NCBI GenBank assembly: GCA_963693365.1
Contig: CAVNZM010000004.1
Location: forward strand, 8,494,001-8,558,000
Reading direction: 5' to 3'
Source of the DNA: Amoebidium appalachense
Lineage: Eukaryota > Ichthyosporea
Length of the DNA: 64,000 nucleotides
The position numbers were made by a program, and so were the translations under genes. This document shows positions 20,165 to 29,535 of this stretch, one piece after another (positions within the stretch are counted from its first letter, which is position 1; every line of letters starts with the position of its first letter). The notes under the pieces were generated by a model. The model was not told where the DNA came from, ran no database searches, and worked only from the letters and a program-made list of their open reading frames with translations.

Positions 20165-21424
20165 GAATGGGAGGGGGGAAGGAGAGTACTGTAAGCCAGA
20201 AGTATACAATCCGGGTATGGATAAAACTGACCAGTCTGGCGTGTGTCATCATGAACACTAAACAATATTGATCTCTGTGAGGCTGTTGGAAGGGCACCCG
20301 CCCGTGAGGGGGAGGGGAGCCTGTGGGGAGAGGGCGAGGGGCAGAGGGAGGGACGGGGGAGGGGGGAGGGCTGCCGCGAATGGTACGAGGAAAGGAGGGA
20401 GGGCCTGGTGGGAGGCGGGGGAGGGGGAGAGGGGGAAGGGGGAGATCTGGGAGGGTTCGGGAGGAAGGGGGGAGGGAGGGGACCTTACTGGTCAGACGAG
20501 TAAAAAAACAGATTTTGGAATCGCTCAGTTCACCTTGCCAAAGTGAAGGTGGAGATGTGAAAAAGTAGGCGAGGTTTACCTTGGGTCTGCACCAGCTGCA
20601 AGGAGCAACCCCACAACGTCTGCCCGCTGGAGCTTGGCAGCAAGAATAAGAGGGGTGTCTCCATCCATGTTGACAGAATTGAGGTTGGCGGAACGCTGCT
20701 GCAAAATGGTGGCGACGGTTTCTGTGCTACCTGTTGCGATGATGTCAAATAGAGCAAAGTTCCACGCTGACACATCAACACCCGGCCGAAGGAGGATTGA
20801 GCCGGAAGGAACGGTGACAGGGTTCTGTGCATCTCCGGGGGCCAAGAGAGGCTGCAAACGTCCCGGGCGGAGCCATGCTGGCTGTTCGACAGGAAGAGCA
20901 CCAGAAGCAAACTGTGGGTTTTGGTCCAAGTTAGAAGTTGTGGTGCTCAGTTTGCTAATCTTGTGTGTTGGGGTGGAGGCGTGGAATGAAGCCTTTGGAA
21001 CGGTGGCAGGTGGAACTTCTACGGAGGGAACTGAACAAACGAAAGGCTTGGGGATGATAGGGTTGGCAGGCTGCTTGGCCGGTGAAGAGGTGGAGCCGTT
21101 CTGCACGGGAAGTTTTGGCTTTCGATGTTCCGCCAGTGGCGGGATGTCGGAGAGTCTCTCTGTGCTAGTCTTACTGTACAAGTGCGACACCCCTGCCTGC
21201 TCTTTCTTGTCATGGATGCCGGTTTCATACGTGTTTGCAGAGGGGTTTGTGTCTGTGGAATCGTGTTTGATGCCTGTAGCACTCGCAGGTGTGCTGCTCT
21301 CGGCAGGATCTACAGTTGTCCCGTTTTCCAGCTCAATAGCCGTCGTGCAATATGAATTACCATAGAAGATAATAGCATTGTTGGTAGCATCGGTAGCATC
21401 GTAGTATGCTGCTGGTTCACACAT
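18199..21424 (-). CDS. Ankyrin-repeat GATA-type zinc-finger protein
   Basis: Probable DNA-binding transcription regulator of the nucleus. Two exons: 21424-20580 and 19378-18199 (674 aa), joined in frame at an Arg codon in the middle of an ankyrin repeat. The order is: a Ser/Thr/Pro-rich head; ankyrin repeats about 218-350 (DGDTPLILAAKLQRADVV, GWTALHWAAVNDDV); a linker with four NPY(F/L)-like motifs (near 428, 462, 480, 503); a basic nuclear signal PAKKRKVERKK (about 552-562); and a zinc finger with Cys 618, 621, 642 and 645 (C-x2-C-x20-C-x2-C, ending LCNACG). The first Met of this frame was chosen. The frame stays open about 110 nt upstream without a Met, and an out-of-frame ATG at 21543 precedes it. 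A hairpin-forming CCCCCAGC...GCTGGGGG lies in that leader. Confidence 0.85.
19388..20560. repeat. Intron of the ankyrin/GATA gene with long G-runs
   Basis: Contains a T-run (19894-19921) near 43 G (19949-19991), a (GGGT)n stretch (20050-20105), GT (20108-20130) then about 33 G (20131-20163), and further G-rich sequence. No exon was seen in it. Confidence 0.9.
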
Positions 21425-21543
21425 CTCGGCTTGCTCTGTTCTCGCTGTTGTGGCTGCTGGGGGAGTAGTAACAGAAGCGGGTGCAATCGTGTCCGCTGCG
21501 ACGATGGACTCCCCCAGCGTAGCTGGGGGGTGCCCGGGTCCAT

Positions 21544-22740
21544 TTTACAAGTACTTGTTAAAAGTTTCTCAAAGCTTGAAGGTTAATTAAATAATTACAA
21601 CTTTATTAAAACCTACTCAGATATATATGCATAGGCCTAGCTGGGTCTCAGCTTACATGACAGAGTAGTGCTTGGTTGTTCCCATCTGCACGCAGAAAGG
21701 AAACATAAAACTTCCGTCGTACAAGTAGGCGTTGAAGGCGGGGCCTATTTTCCCTGTTAACGTTTGAGTAGAGTCTGGGTTTGAAGAAAACCAGTATCAA
21801 CATGCACCTAGCTCTCCCTAAATTTATCACGTGTCGCTTGGCAATTTCTGACGCTCAGGTCTGGTGTATGCTTGCTTTTGTTGTCACGTTGCGTGCGCAC
21901 GAGCAAAATCCATGCATGGAATTCTGAGTTCACATGGAATGGCGACACGAAACTGTCACGTACAAAATTCTAAATGAGTGAATAGTAGGTCAACTTGGCA
22001 CCACTAAATAAGAGCGATGATGGCGACACTTCTTCCCGTGAGCAGAAGAAGGATCTGGAGGTGGCTCAAATACCTTAAATTTTCCTAGTGAACGGCTCAA
22101 ATTCTCATGTGATCACGTGGTTATATAAATAAAGTTGGGTCATGGGAACGACGCTGTTTGCGCCACGGCTATGTCAAGGTGATGATGGCGTATGCATGCG
22201 AGCTCGATGAGCCAGGGGAAAAGACGGAAGCGTGCGCTGGTGTGCGTGCACCATCGCGACGCGAGCTGTTGCCGGTGGTGGCAAGTTGCAACTCCCTGGC
22301 CGGGATAAGGGTGCGTTCCGGGCCAATCAACTTCATGCTGGGGCAATTGAATTTCTTTTTTATATATATTGACTTTAGGCCTTGTGGTTTTGGGGTTTAC
22401 ACACTTTTTATTGCGTAGACACTGCCGGAGGCCCAGCCACATTCGACGGCCTACTGCGTTTTCCAGCACAGCCAAGAAAAAGTTGGAACGCTTCACGTTT
22501 TTGCGTGTCATCCTTGCGCAGTGGTTTTCTAACGGGAGGAGGCCGTGGTGAGAGACGAAGATCCACCGAGTGGCATTGCGGTGAGGTGATTGGTTATATG
22601 TCATGCATTAGTTGTGTTGGATTGCTGGTTTCCATATATAGTTAGTGTGGTTTGGTTTTGATTGCATGTTCTGATTTGGTCAGATTTAAAAGCATTTGAT
22701 TGGTTTCTTTAATCTGGCTTCAAATTCCAAATGCATCGTG
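21544..22740. other. Upstream region of the ankyrin/GATA gene, no gene called
   Basis: A minus-strand AATAAAG lies near 21600, and a plus-strand TATATAAATAAAG at 22119 is followed by ATG at 22141. Two GC-richer pieces (22141-22350 and 22419-22600) have open frames on both strands, but no recognised domain. They may be remnants of a gene or element. Confidence 0.35.
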
Positions 22741-22755
22741 GGAACGGGTATAAAA

Positions 22756-22768
22756 TGGAGTACATTTC
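22756..22768 (+). promoter_or_regulatory. TATA-like box, no gene assigned
   Basis: GGGTATAAAATGG is a strong TATA match. About 65 bp downstream, AGAG is followed by GTAAAAGGG, which resembles a short leader exon and donor. I could not find an open frame that follows. It may belong to a lost element of the repeat island. Confidence 0.3.
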
Positions 22769-22902
22769 GTTTGGATTTCAGTCTTAGCGTTTGTGTGAGT
22801 GTCTGGCATCAGAGGTAAAAGGGATTTGTAGAGTTAGTTGGTTGAACTAAGTTTGGTGGTGCTAGTGTAAAAGCGCACAAACTAGTTGCCTTAGCTAGCT
22901 GT

Positions 22903-23533
22903 CCTTTTCTGTTGATTTGATGCGCTCATATGTTCGAAGGACACGAAAAAGAGATATCCCAGATATCTCGATTTTTTTATTTTAATAATGACTTTATTGA
23001 TGTGCTCATATGTTCGAAGGACACGAAAAAGAGATATCCCAGACTTTTTTTTTTTTTATATAAGTTGTGAATTCCTTTTTTTTATAATGACTTTATTGAT
23101 ATGCTCATGAAAAGAAGCAAGCCGGAGACATCAAAGATATCTCAGAAAAGAAAAAAAAAACCCCCTACCAACGTATACGGAGGAGCACGGCCATCTAGAA
23201 ACACCTGGTGTTTCTAGATGGCCGTGCGGAGGAGATAACGATTCAAATAACCATACTTGCATATCTTTCCGTTGAATAAATCCAGTCAAAAGAAAAATAA
23301 CCATACACCCTAGAAAACTCGTTAAACATATGGTGGTTTAACAGATAGTCAATAGAAGTAATATCAGGATTATCTAAATAGGCTAGTCTTCGAATTTCTA
23401 AAGGAAGCATCTGAGATAAATAATTATCTAGATGTTTGTGAATTTCTTTTTTTTTTATAATGACTTTATCGATGTGCTCATGGATAATAGAGAGGCGAGA
23501 TATCGCAGATATCCCGGAATAAAGAAAAAAAAG
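22903..23533 (+). repeat. Array of diverged units with an AGATATCTC hairpin
   Basis: Units begin with a T-run and TAATGACTTTATTGATGTGCTCAT and end in an imperfect palindrome, GAGATATC...AGATATCTC. Two units are identical over 40 nt and exactly 80 bp apart (22924-22963 and 23004-23043). Weaker units lie at 23078-23150 and 23449-23533, and a solitary relative at 40480-40535. The inverted pair could fold as a short hairpin in each unit. I do not recognise the family. Confidence 0.7.
23178..23234. mobile_element. 41-bp perfect palindrome with 8-bp direct repeats
   Basis: Arms of 20 nt (23186-23205 and 23207-23226) are exact reverse complements around one base. They begin CACGGCCATCTAGAAACACC. 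The palindrome is flanked on each side by CGGAGGAG (23178-23185 and 23227-23234), which looks like a target-site duplication. A second element with the same 12-nt ends is at 25983-26017. The simplest reading is a very small mobile insertion made only of inverted ends. Confidence 0.75.
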
Positions 23534-23665
23534 CTCGAGGGATATACCGGACTTTGGATAGAAGATACATGTTATTTTACAACACAACTCAGAGTAGCGA
23601 AACTCATAGTAGATACGTGTAAAGTATAAGTTATGATCAGAGGGGTCACCTCGGGAGGAATGCAT
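23243..23665 (-). CDS. Unrecognised AT-rich ORF, 140 aa
   Basis: Not recognised. An uninterrupted minus-strand frame with A/T-ending codons. The C-terminal part reads like a folded protein (LPLEIRRLAYLDNPDITSID, then YLLNHHMFNEFSRVYGY). Its middle (residues about 58-75, with HEHIDKVIIKKK) is encoded by one unit of the dispersed array described for 22903-23533, so part of the ORF is itself repeat. Its stop is 9 bp from the 57-bp palindrome insertion. It may be a remnant of a mobile or viral gene; I cannot assign it. Confidence 0.3.
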   Translation of the reverse strand: MHSSRGDPSDHNLYFTRIYYEFRYSELCCKITCIFYPKSGISLELFFLYSGISAISRLSIIHEHIDKVIIKKKEIHKHLDNYLSQMLPLEIRRLAYLDNPDITSIDYLLNHHMFNEFSRVYGYFSFDWIYSTERYASMVI

Positions 23666-23876
23666 ATGAGTTCAGAAATACTGTAAGGACAGAGACATGG
23701 TCAAGAACAAAAAAGGTTTTCACTAAGGTCGTAAAAAAAAAAAAGAGGAAGCTCAGGTGTAGAAAAACGAGGAGGAGAGCGCAAGCCTTAAGTGACTAGA
23801 TTGCCCCATCTGGCCACGAGGATGCCTAAGCTACAATCTGCAAGGAACCTATCTACTTAACTTCTCCAATGGCAGA

Positions 23877-24007
23877 GCCCGCCCGGAGTTCACGTAAACC
23901 CTGCCAACAGAGTGGTCTTTCGATAGATTACTCAAGGGCAATACAGAACTCGCTTGAACACGAGAGTAGTCCCAGACAAGCCCGCCCGAGTTCACGTAAA
24001 CCTGCCT
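23877..24007 (+). repeat. Direct repeat, about 28 bp, 103 bp apart
   Basis: GCCCGCCCGGAGTTCACGTA with its continuation to about 23905 recurs at 23980-24007 with two single-base deletions. The sequence around it (23640-24460) has no recognised gene. Confidence 0.7.
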
Positions 24008-24289
24008 AGGAAATCTAACGGTCAAGCAAGGTAGCCTAGCTGTAACAGGGCACGCAAAAGAGAAGACACAAGCAGGGTGTGTTCCAACGAGAAATGATGC
24101 TACAATGCTCAGCAACCGCCGCAGTGAAACCTCGTGACGATGGCCAACCAGGGAAACTTCTCGGCGTCCTACTCAGCCACCAAACCACCCCAAACGCGTG
24201 CCGCGGAGTGACCAAGTCCTTGCCGCATTTCGGAGAAGGATGCAGAGATGGAGACAACATAGAAGGAGACAAGCAAGGACCCAATCAAC

Positions 24290-24817
24290 CGAAAAATTGA
24301 TGTGAAAGGAAAATGATCGAAGTGAAAGTGAAGTCCCCAGCATATCACAACCGCGTGCCGAAGGCAATCGTAGAACTCAACCCGCGAGAATACACCTGCT
24401 CGCAATTAAGTCCCTCCGCAGCGTGGGACTTCCCCCCTGCCACAAAAAAGAAAGATTTTTTTTATTATTTTTATTATTATTATTATTATTATTTATTTTT
24501 TTATTTTATCCCGTTTCACTCCCGGCGAGGCACTGCCTCAGGGGAGCTTACCGTCTTCCGCCTAGACACAGATCGTACTGTATAGCACACTCATAAGTCA
24601 GGATTCTAATTGACCCCAACTGGCACTATTTTTAGTTACGCCTTATCCCACGGTTCTAGCCGCAGCAACGCTAGTGGGGACCACAAAAAGAAAGAAGCGA
24701 AAGCTCTTATATACCCTGCATGGCAGAAACTGAAAAATTGATGTGAAAAGAAAATGATTGAAGTGAAATTGAAGTCCACAAAAAGAAAGAAGCGAAAGCT
24801 CTTATATACCCTGCATT
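24290..24817 (+). repeat. Two interleaved direct repeats
   Basis: The stretch beginning GAAAAATTGATGTGAAA at about 24290 recurs at 24731 (about 47 bp, four differences). A 42-bp stretch beginning CCACAAAAAGAAAGAAGCGA and containing CTTATATACCCTGCAT occurs at 24681-24722 and again 95 bp later (24776-24817). The second pair is a tandem duplication. Both carry a TATA-like CTTATATA. Confidence 0.8.
24466..24690 (-). repeat. SINE-like repeat R1, copy 2
   Basis: Minus orientation. The A-rich tail is the T-rich stretch at 24457-24507, with TTATT units. It is followed by ATCCCGTTT, CTTACCGTCTTCCGCC and further family motifs. It is diverged beyond about 24600, so that end is approximate. Confidence 0.6.
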
Positions 24818-24956
24818 GTGAATTTCGGCCATACAATACAGCACTCTCTGTTCGATTATAAGGTATTTGGCTGCATTATATTCTCCTTTGTTTTGTTATA
24901 AACCATTTGTTCCCAATTTTTTTTTTAAAAGTGATCGATCGATGCATGTTTCAAAA

Positions 24957-25517
24957 TATGGCACAAGTAAGGGTATCTGATGTAAGACTATCAGTTCACT
25001 CTATATTGGAGGGTTTTCGGTCTTCAACCACTCCCTCATGCCTCGAACTTTGAATTCGGCTGGCGACTCATACTGAAACGCCCGATGGGGGAGTCCTGAC
25101 TTCTCGGCGCCCTGCAGCTGAAATTCTGCGCGTTATCTATCAAATAGTTCCAGGCTATGTCTGGTCCGTAGACACGCCTGACAGGGGAAGGAGCACTTGG
25201 GAGCGGAGAACTATGCCGGTTTATTCCCGGGCCCAAATTGAGTCGATGGTTTAAAACCAAAAAAAAAAGAGGAATATAAAAGCTTGGAAAACCTTTATGA
25301 GGTTGAGCTTATCCTGGGCTGTTGTGAGAGCATGGAGATTAGAGCAAGTGAAAACGGCAATCGAATTCGATATGTGGGAGATATACCAAATCTGTGTTTT
25401 GGAGTTTGGTAGGAACAGTTACGTAACTGAAAGTAATGGCTTGTGATTGGATAGATAAGGTTTGCGCCATTTTGAAAAAGACCAGGCAATACATCAGATA
25501 CCCTTACTTGTGCCATA
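24957..25517. mobile_element. MITE with 26-bp inverted ends and TA target sites
   Basis: A 557-bp non-autonomous DNA element. The left end TGGCACAAGTAAGGGTATCT (continuing GATGTA, 24959-24984) is matched exactly, inverted, at 25490-25515. TA lies just outside both ends, the target site used by Tc1/mariner-type transposases. No transposase frame lies inside. Part of the interior (from about 25018, GGTCTTCAACC) has a diverged second copy at 25672-25795 outside the element. Confidence 0.85.
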
Positions 25518-25671
25518 CCAGGGTTTTGTGGTCAGGATCTACTATGTAGGTCATTGTCAAAAGTCATTTTTAGTATATTAAATCTTTTTTCTCAATAGTG
25601 AACGAGCTTTGTGTGCTTAATTAAAACAATAGTAGATAAAGCGACGCTCAAATTTGTTATAAGCATTGTAT

Positions 25672-25795
25672 GGTCTTCAACCCCTCCTTCATGGTCAAAA
25701 TGAAAAACTACCATCATCTTATCATAGTCCTGGCGGCTTGAGGGATCATTCGGATGCGGGAGCTCGACTTTGGCGCAACTCAGCTAAAGCCTATT
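25672..25795 (+). repeat. Diverged relative of the MITE interior
   Basis: It shares the order GGTCTTCAACC, CTCC, TCATG, GGCG, then GGGAG and GACTT with 25018-25110, but no inverted ends are seen here. It is probably an older, broken copy. Confidence 0.4.
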
Positions 25796-25973
25796 TCCAA
25801 TTGATCTTTCTCAATTTGACAGTGAAGCCGTCGGACGCCCCTTGTATAACCGTATACCAATGTTGCGCGTTTTTCTATTTCCCAACTTTTTTCCTAAGGC
25901 ACCAAACCCTTTTTTCTAAGCAGAATCGGGTTCTAACTTCGTTCTAAAAGGCCGATCGTAGAATTTGGCCCAG

Positions 25974-26026
25974 ATTCTATGCCACGGCCATCTATGTAGA
26001 GACTCTAGATGGCCGTGATTCTATGC
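25974..26026. mobile_element. 35-bp palindromic insertion with 9-bp direct repeats
   Basis: Inverted 12-nt ends CACGGCCATCTA (25983-25994) and TAGATGGCCGTG (26006-26017) flank an 11-nt centre that contains TAGAGACTCTA. ATTCTATGC occurs immediately outside on both sides (25974-25982 and 26018-26026). The ends are identical to those of the palindrome at 23186-23226, although the centre and the flanking duplication differ, as expected for independent insertions. It lies about 215 bp upstream of the NADAR start codon. Confidence 0.75.
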
Positions 26027-26240
26027 CTTTAGGCTATTAATCGTGACCACATTCCTCCGACTGCCACATTTTTGCCTCTGCCGGGCCAGTGCCGGCAGCG
26101 GCATCCCCCTAGATTAACCATATGGCGAATACAGACACACAAAAACGGTTCTCGCTTGCTTGTTCACTCAGTTATTCGCACACTGACTCACCATAACTAG
26201 AAAGACACAAATAAACAGAGAACAACATCTCCTCTACAAG

Positions 26241-28161
26241 ATGGCTTCCAACATGAAGAAGATCCCACGAGCTGCATCTCCCCCTCTTGCACGGGACGAG
26301 TTTGAGTATTTTTGGCAGACACACAGCCCCTTCTCACAATGGCACCGTTCGACATATACACTTGACGGGGTAACCTTCACTTGCGCAGAGCAGGGAATGA
26401 TGTATGGCAAGGCAGTACTTTTTGGAGATGAGAGGATCGCCCAAGAGATCCTTCGATCTGACAACCCGAAGACCATTAAAGAACTAGGAAGACAGGTGCG
26501 TACTGACCTTGCGGGTTACCAGTTACTGTACAACCCATTTGTCTGTTCTCTCTCGTGCTTTCTCTCTCTCATACGAGGCTGTCCATTCCTCCTGCAGGGC
26601 CGACGGCCCGTGTGTACAGGGTCTTCCCTACCTTCGCACCGTATGATAAAGGTTAACACAAAGACTTATGGTGATGTTTAAATGCATGTGCACAGGCGAA
26701 CCGGGGGACCAGGAGCTGAATATATGCACGCTGTCGTGTGCACATCTGTATTAGAAATGGAAAGGTTGCACTCAGAAACTTGCCAAACGAGGGTATGCAC
26801 ATAGTAATGCAGATCATACGGAGTGCAGGATGCCCTGATTTTTCTGCTTTAAATTTCCTTCTGCCTTATTTGTGGTTGTGTGCGGTATTCTGTGGGTAGG
26901 TTTGGCCCAGTGTAAAGAAAGGATAAATTAGCCGGGCCTCGATGAGGGGAGAGTCTCCCAGAACCGGGGAGACACCTTAGTTTCGGAACTGTTATAGGTG
27001 TGTTAATTTTAGCTAATAGCAACGTAGCACCCTAGCTAGAGTACTGTCGGTGCTGGGTGGAAGACGGTAGTTCCCCCTGAGGGCCCCTAAAGGTACCTCC
27101 GGGAACAGAACGGGATTAAAAAAAAACAAAAAAAAACCTTAGTTTCAGAATATTATGTTTGGAATTCCTCACCCCCCCTCCCCCCCCTCCCCCCCCCCCC
27201 CCTCCCCCCTCCCCTCCCCCTTACCTCCGGCCCTCCCCCCCCGTCATATCCAAGATCTCGGCGGGCTTGGCTATCCTAATATAGAAGCTTTCCCGAATAT
27301 ATCTAGAATCTGAAATTTGGCCATCAAAGCCACCCCCGTGATGCTCCACAGATCTTCCTTGACGAGGTTTAACAACCTTCATGCCTTTGCCCCCCTTTAA
27401 GAAAAAAATACCCCCTCCCCTTCCCCCCCCCCTCCCCCCCCCCCCCCTCCCAACCTGCCCGTCTCCTCCTCCACCAAAAATTCTAATTCACTTATACTGG
27501 GTTAGCCCCCCCCCCCCCCCCCCCCCCCCCCCCTTTTCCCAGGCCTTCCCCACGTGCCCCACCCTCACTACCCGCTCCCCATCCCCCTTCTCTCCTCCCC
27601 CCCTCCCCCCTACTGAGATTGCAATCTAACCTCGGCATATTCGCCACTTTCCTACGACTCTGAAAGTCACTTCTCCTCCTCCCCTCCCCCCCCCCCCCCC
27701 CCCCGCGCTCCCCCCTCCAACCAAAAAATAATGAATAGAATAAAACAGGAAGAAAAAAAAAGCATGCACAGACACTCTAGTACACACACCGAGACACTCC
27801 GTGTTCATACACTTGCTTGCCTCCAGCCACCCACTCTTTAAAGGTCTCATTATAACAAAAATGCCATACTCCTCCGCAGGTTGCCAGATTTGACGGTCGG
27901 ATTTGGGAGCAACATCGAGAAAACATTGTCTACCGAAACAACATGGGAAAATTTGGGCAAAACCCCCACCTCCGTGCTGCGCTTATTGCGACATCACCCC
28001 GTCTTTTGGTTGAAGCATCCCCCTACGATAGAATTTGGGGTATTGGTCTCTCTGAGTCAGATGCGAGGAGAGTTGGCAAGGCGGGGTGGAAGGGTCAGAA
28101 TCTGCTTGGGTACATACTCACGAGAGTTAGGGAGGATTTAGGTGAGGCCAGAATTGTCTAA
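26241..28161 (+). CDS. NADAR domain protein (YbiA-like)
   Basis: The NADAR family includes N-glycosidases acting on phosphorylated riboflavin intermediates (YbiA) and enzymes acting on ADP-ribose-linked substrates; which applies here is unknown. Two exons, 26241-26495 and 27880-28161, join in phase 0 (CAG/GTGCGT, CCGCAG) to give 178 aa. Family marks are visible: FEYFWQTHSPFSQWHRSTYT near the start, CAEQGMMYGKAVLFGD (about 52-67), and WGIGLSESDARRVGKAGW followed by GQNLLG near the C-terminus. The length is normal for a single-domain NADAR protein, and no signal peptide is seen. The 1.4-kb intron carries an R1 repeat and C-runs. The start is the first Met of the frame; an in-frame Met four codons later is an alternative. 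Confidence 0.92.
26985..27140 (+). repeat. SINE-like repeat R1, copy 3 (best preserved tail)
   Basis: Inside the NADAR intron, in the same orientation as the gene. It runs from about ATAGGTGTGTTAATTTTAGC through TAGCTAGAGTACTGTCGGTG and GAAGACGGTAGTTC to GAACGGGATT, followed directly by A9 C A9. The A-rich 3' tail supports a retroposon origin. Confidence 0.75.
27168..27715. repeat. C-runs in the NADAR intron
   Basis: Repeated C-runs of 10-30 nt with T interruptions, including a nearly unbroken one at 27506-27533. No exon is seen between them. Confidence 0.9.
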
Positions 28162-28454
28162 CTCTTACGCTCGATATATGGTGTAACTTCCAACTAATCT
28201 TGCTGCTGAGTTCATATGGTACTACGGGCTGTAAATGCAATTTCAAAACCTAGCTACTTACAACGGGAGATGTTTAGAGCTACAGTAAGCATGGCTTCAG
28301 CCAATGCCTAATCTGAAGTTGATGATGTGACTTTGTCATGTTCATTGTTCTTTGTTTAACAAAGGTCTACAAGAGTATGCAGATTTCCCCCAAAAGCTAG
28401 ATTCTTGTGACTAGATGTTAACAGTCAGTGCACAGGGTTTTTTCGTTGGTTATC

Positions 28455-28459
28455 CCCCC

Positions 28460-28491
<32 letters not shown>

Positions 28492-28790
28492 AAGAAAAGG
28501 GAAAAAAAAGGGGAAAAACAAAAACAAAAACGACTCTCCTTTTTATGGCCCCCTTCCATGTGGGCTACGGTACAAATGAATACCCCTCGAGTTTTTTTTA
28601 TTTTTTATTTTTTATTTTTTTTTATCCCGTTTTGTTCCCGGAGGTACCCCTAGGGGCCCTCAAGAGGAACTACCGTCTTCCACCCAGCACCGACAGTACT
28701 CTAGCTAGGGTGCTACGATGCTAGTAGCTAAACTAACACACCTATAGCAGTCCTAACTATATGTACACACTTTGCCCATGGTATCACCAA
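28455..28790 (-). repeat. C-run/A-run junction and SINE-like repeat R1, copy 4
   Basis: C-runs pass straight into A-runs at 28455-28493. The R1 copy (28590-28790, minus orientation) has a TTTTTTATTTTTTATTTT tail, then ATCCCGTTTTGTTCCCGG, CTACCGTCTTCCACCCAGC and GTACTCTAGCTAGGGTGC. It aligns well with the copy in the NADAR intron. The interval 28162-28454 shows nothing. Confidence 0.75.
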
Positions 28791-28876
28791 TACCTTTCCA
28801 GAGAGCTCAATTACTTTGATTAATGCCATCAGTAATCGCACGAATTGTTACCTTCACACAGACACTTTTTTAAAAG

Positions 28877-29330
28877 TTTTTTTTTTTTTTTTTTTTTTGG
28901 GGGGGGGGGGGGGGGAGGGGGGGGGAGGGGGGGGGGGGGGGGGTAGAGGGGGGGAGGGGGGGGATGCCCCTCTTTCTTGCCCTCAATTCCATAAACTTCG
29001 TTCACTTTTCAACCCAAATACCTACGGCAAGAAGCCCAAACCTATCTAAAAGAAAAAGATAGTGGGTGACACTGTTGGATCAATCAGTACCAGGATAACG
29101 GAAAGGGAAGTTGGGATAGAGAAGGGGTTCTAACATCTTATTATAATTATTAAGACAAATAATCTAACTTGGTCTACGACGGAAAGTGGAGTCACTGATC
29201 TAATCATAGCAGCACTTACGTGCAACGTTACCAACAGTTATCAGCAAAGCCGGAGGGGGAGGGGGGAGGGTGGGGGGGCGGGGGAGGAGGGGGAGGGGGG
29301 GGGAGGGGGAGGGGGAGGAGGGTGCGCGCG
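28877..29330. repeat. T-run/G-run junction and G-rich tracts
   Basis: About 22 T joined to G-runs (28877-28961) and a second G-rich tract (29252-29322). The unique sequence between has no recognised feature. Confidence 0.9.
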
Positions 29331-29384
29331 CTTGTCACCGCCTGCGGGACATGTGAGTACTAGTGTACATGTGTGTGTGTGGTG

Positions 29385-29387
<3 letters not shown>

Positions 29388-29474
<87 letters not shown>

Positions 29475-29480
29475 GTGCGT

Positions 29481-29535
<55 letters not shown>

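Noticed and set aside
21310-21543. MDPGTPQLRW... frame as the start of the GATA factor
   Set aside because: It is in a different frame from the ankyrin coding sequence and has no donor linking the two.
24079-24300. Plus-strand frame MFQREMMLQCSATAAV as a transposon protein
   Set aside because: No recognisable catalytic motif, no splice or promoter support, and an overlapping minus frame of similar length exists.
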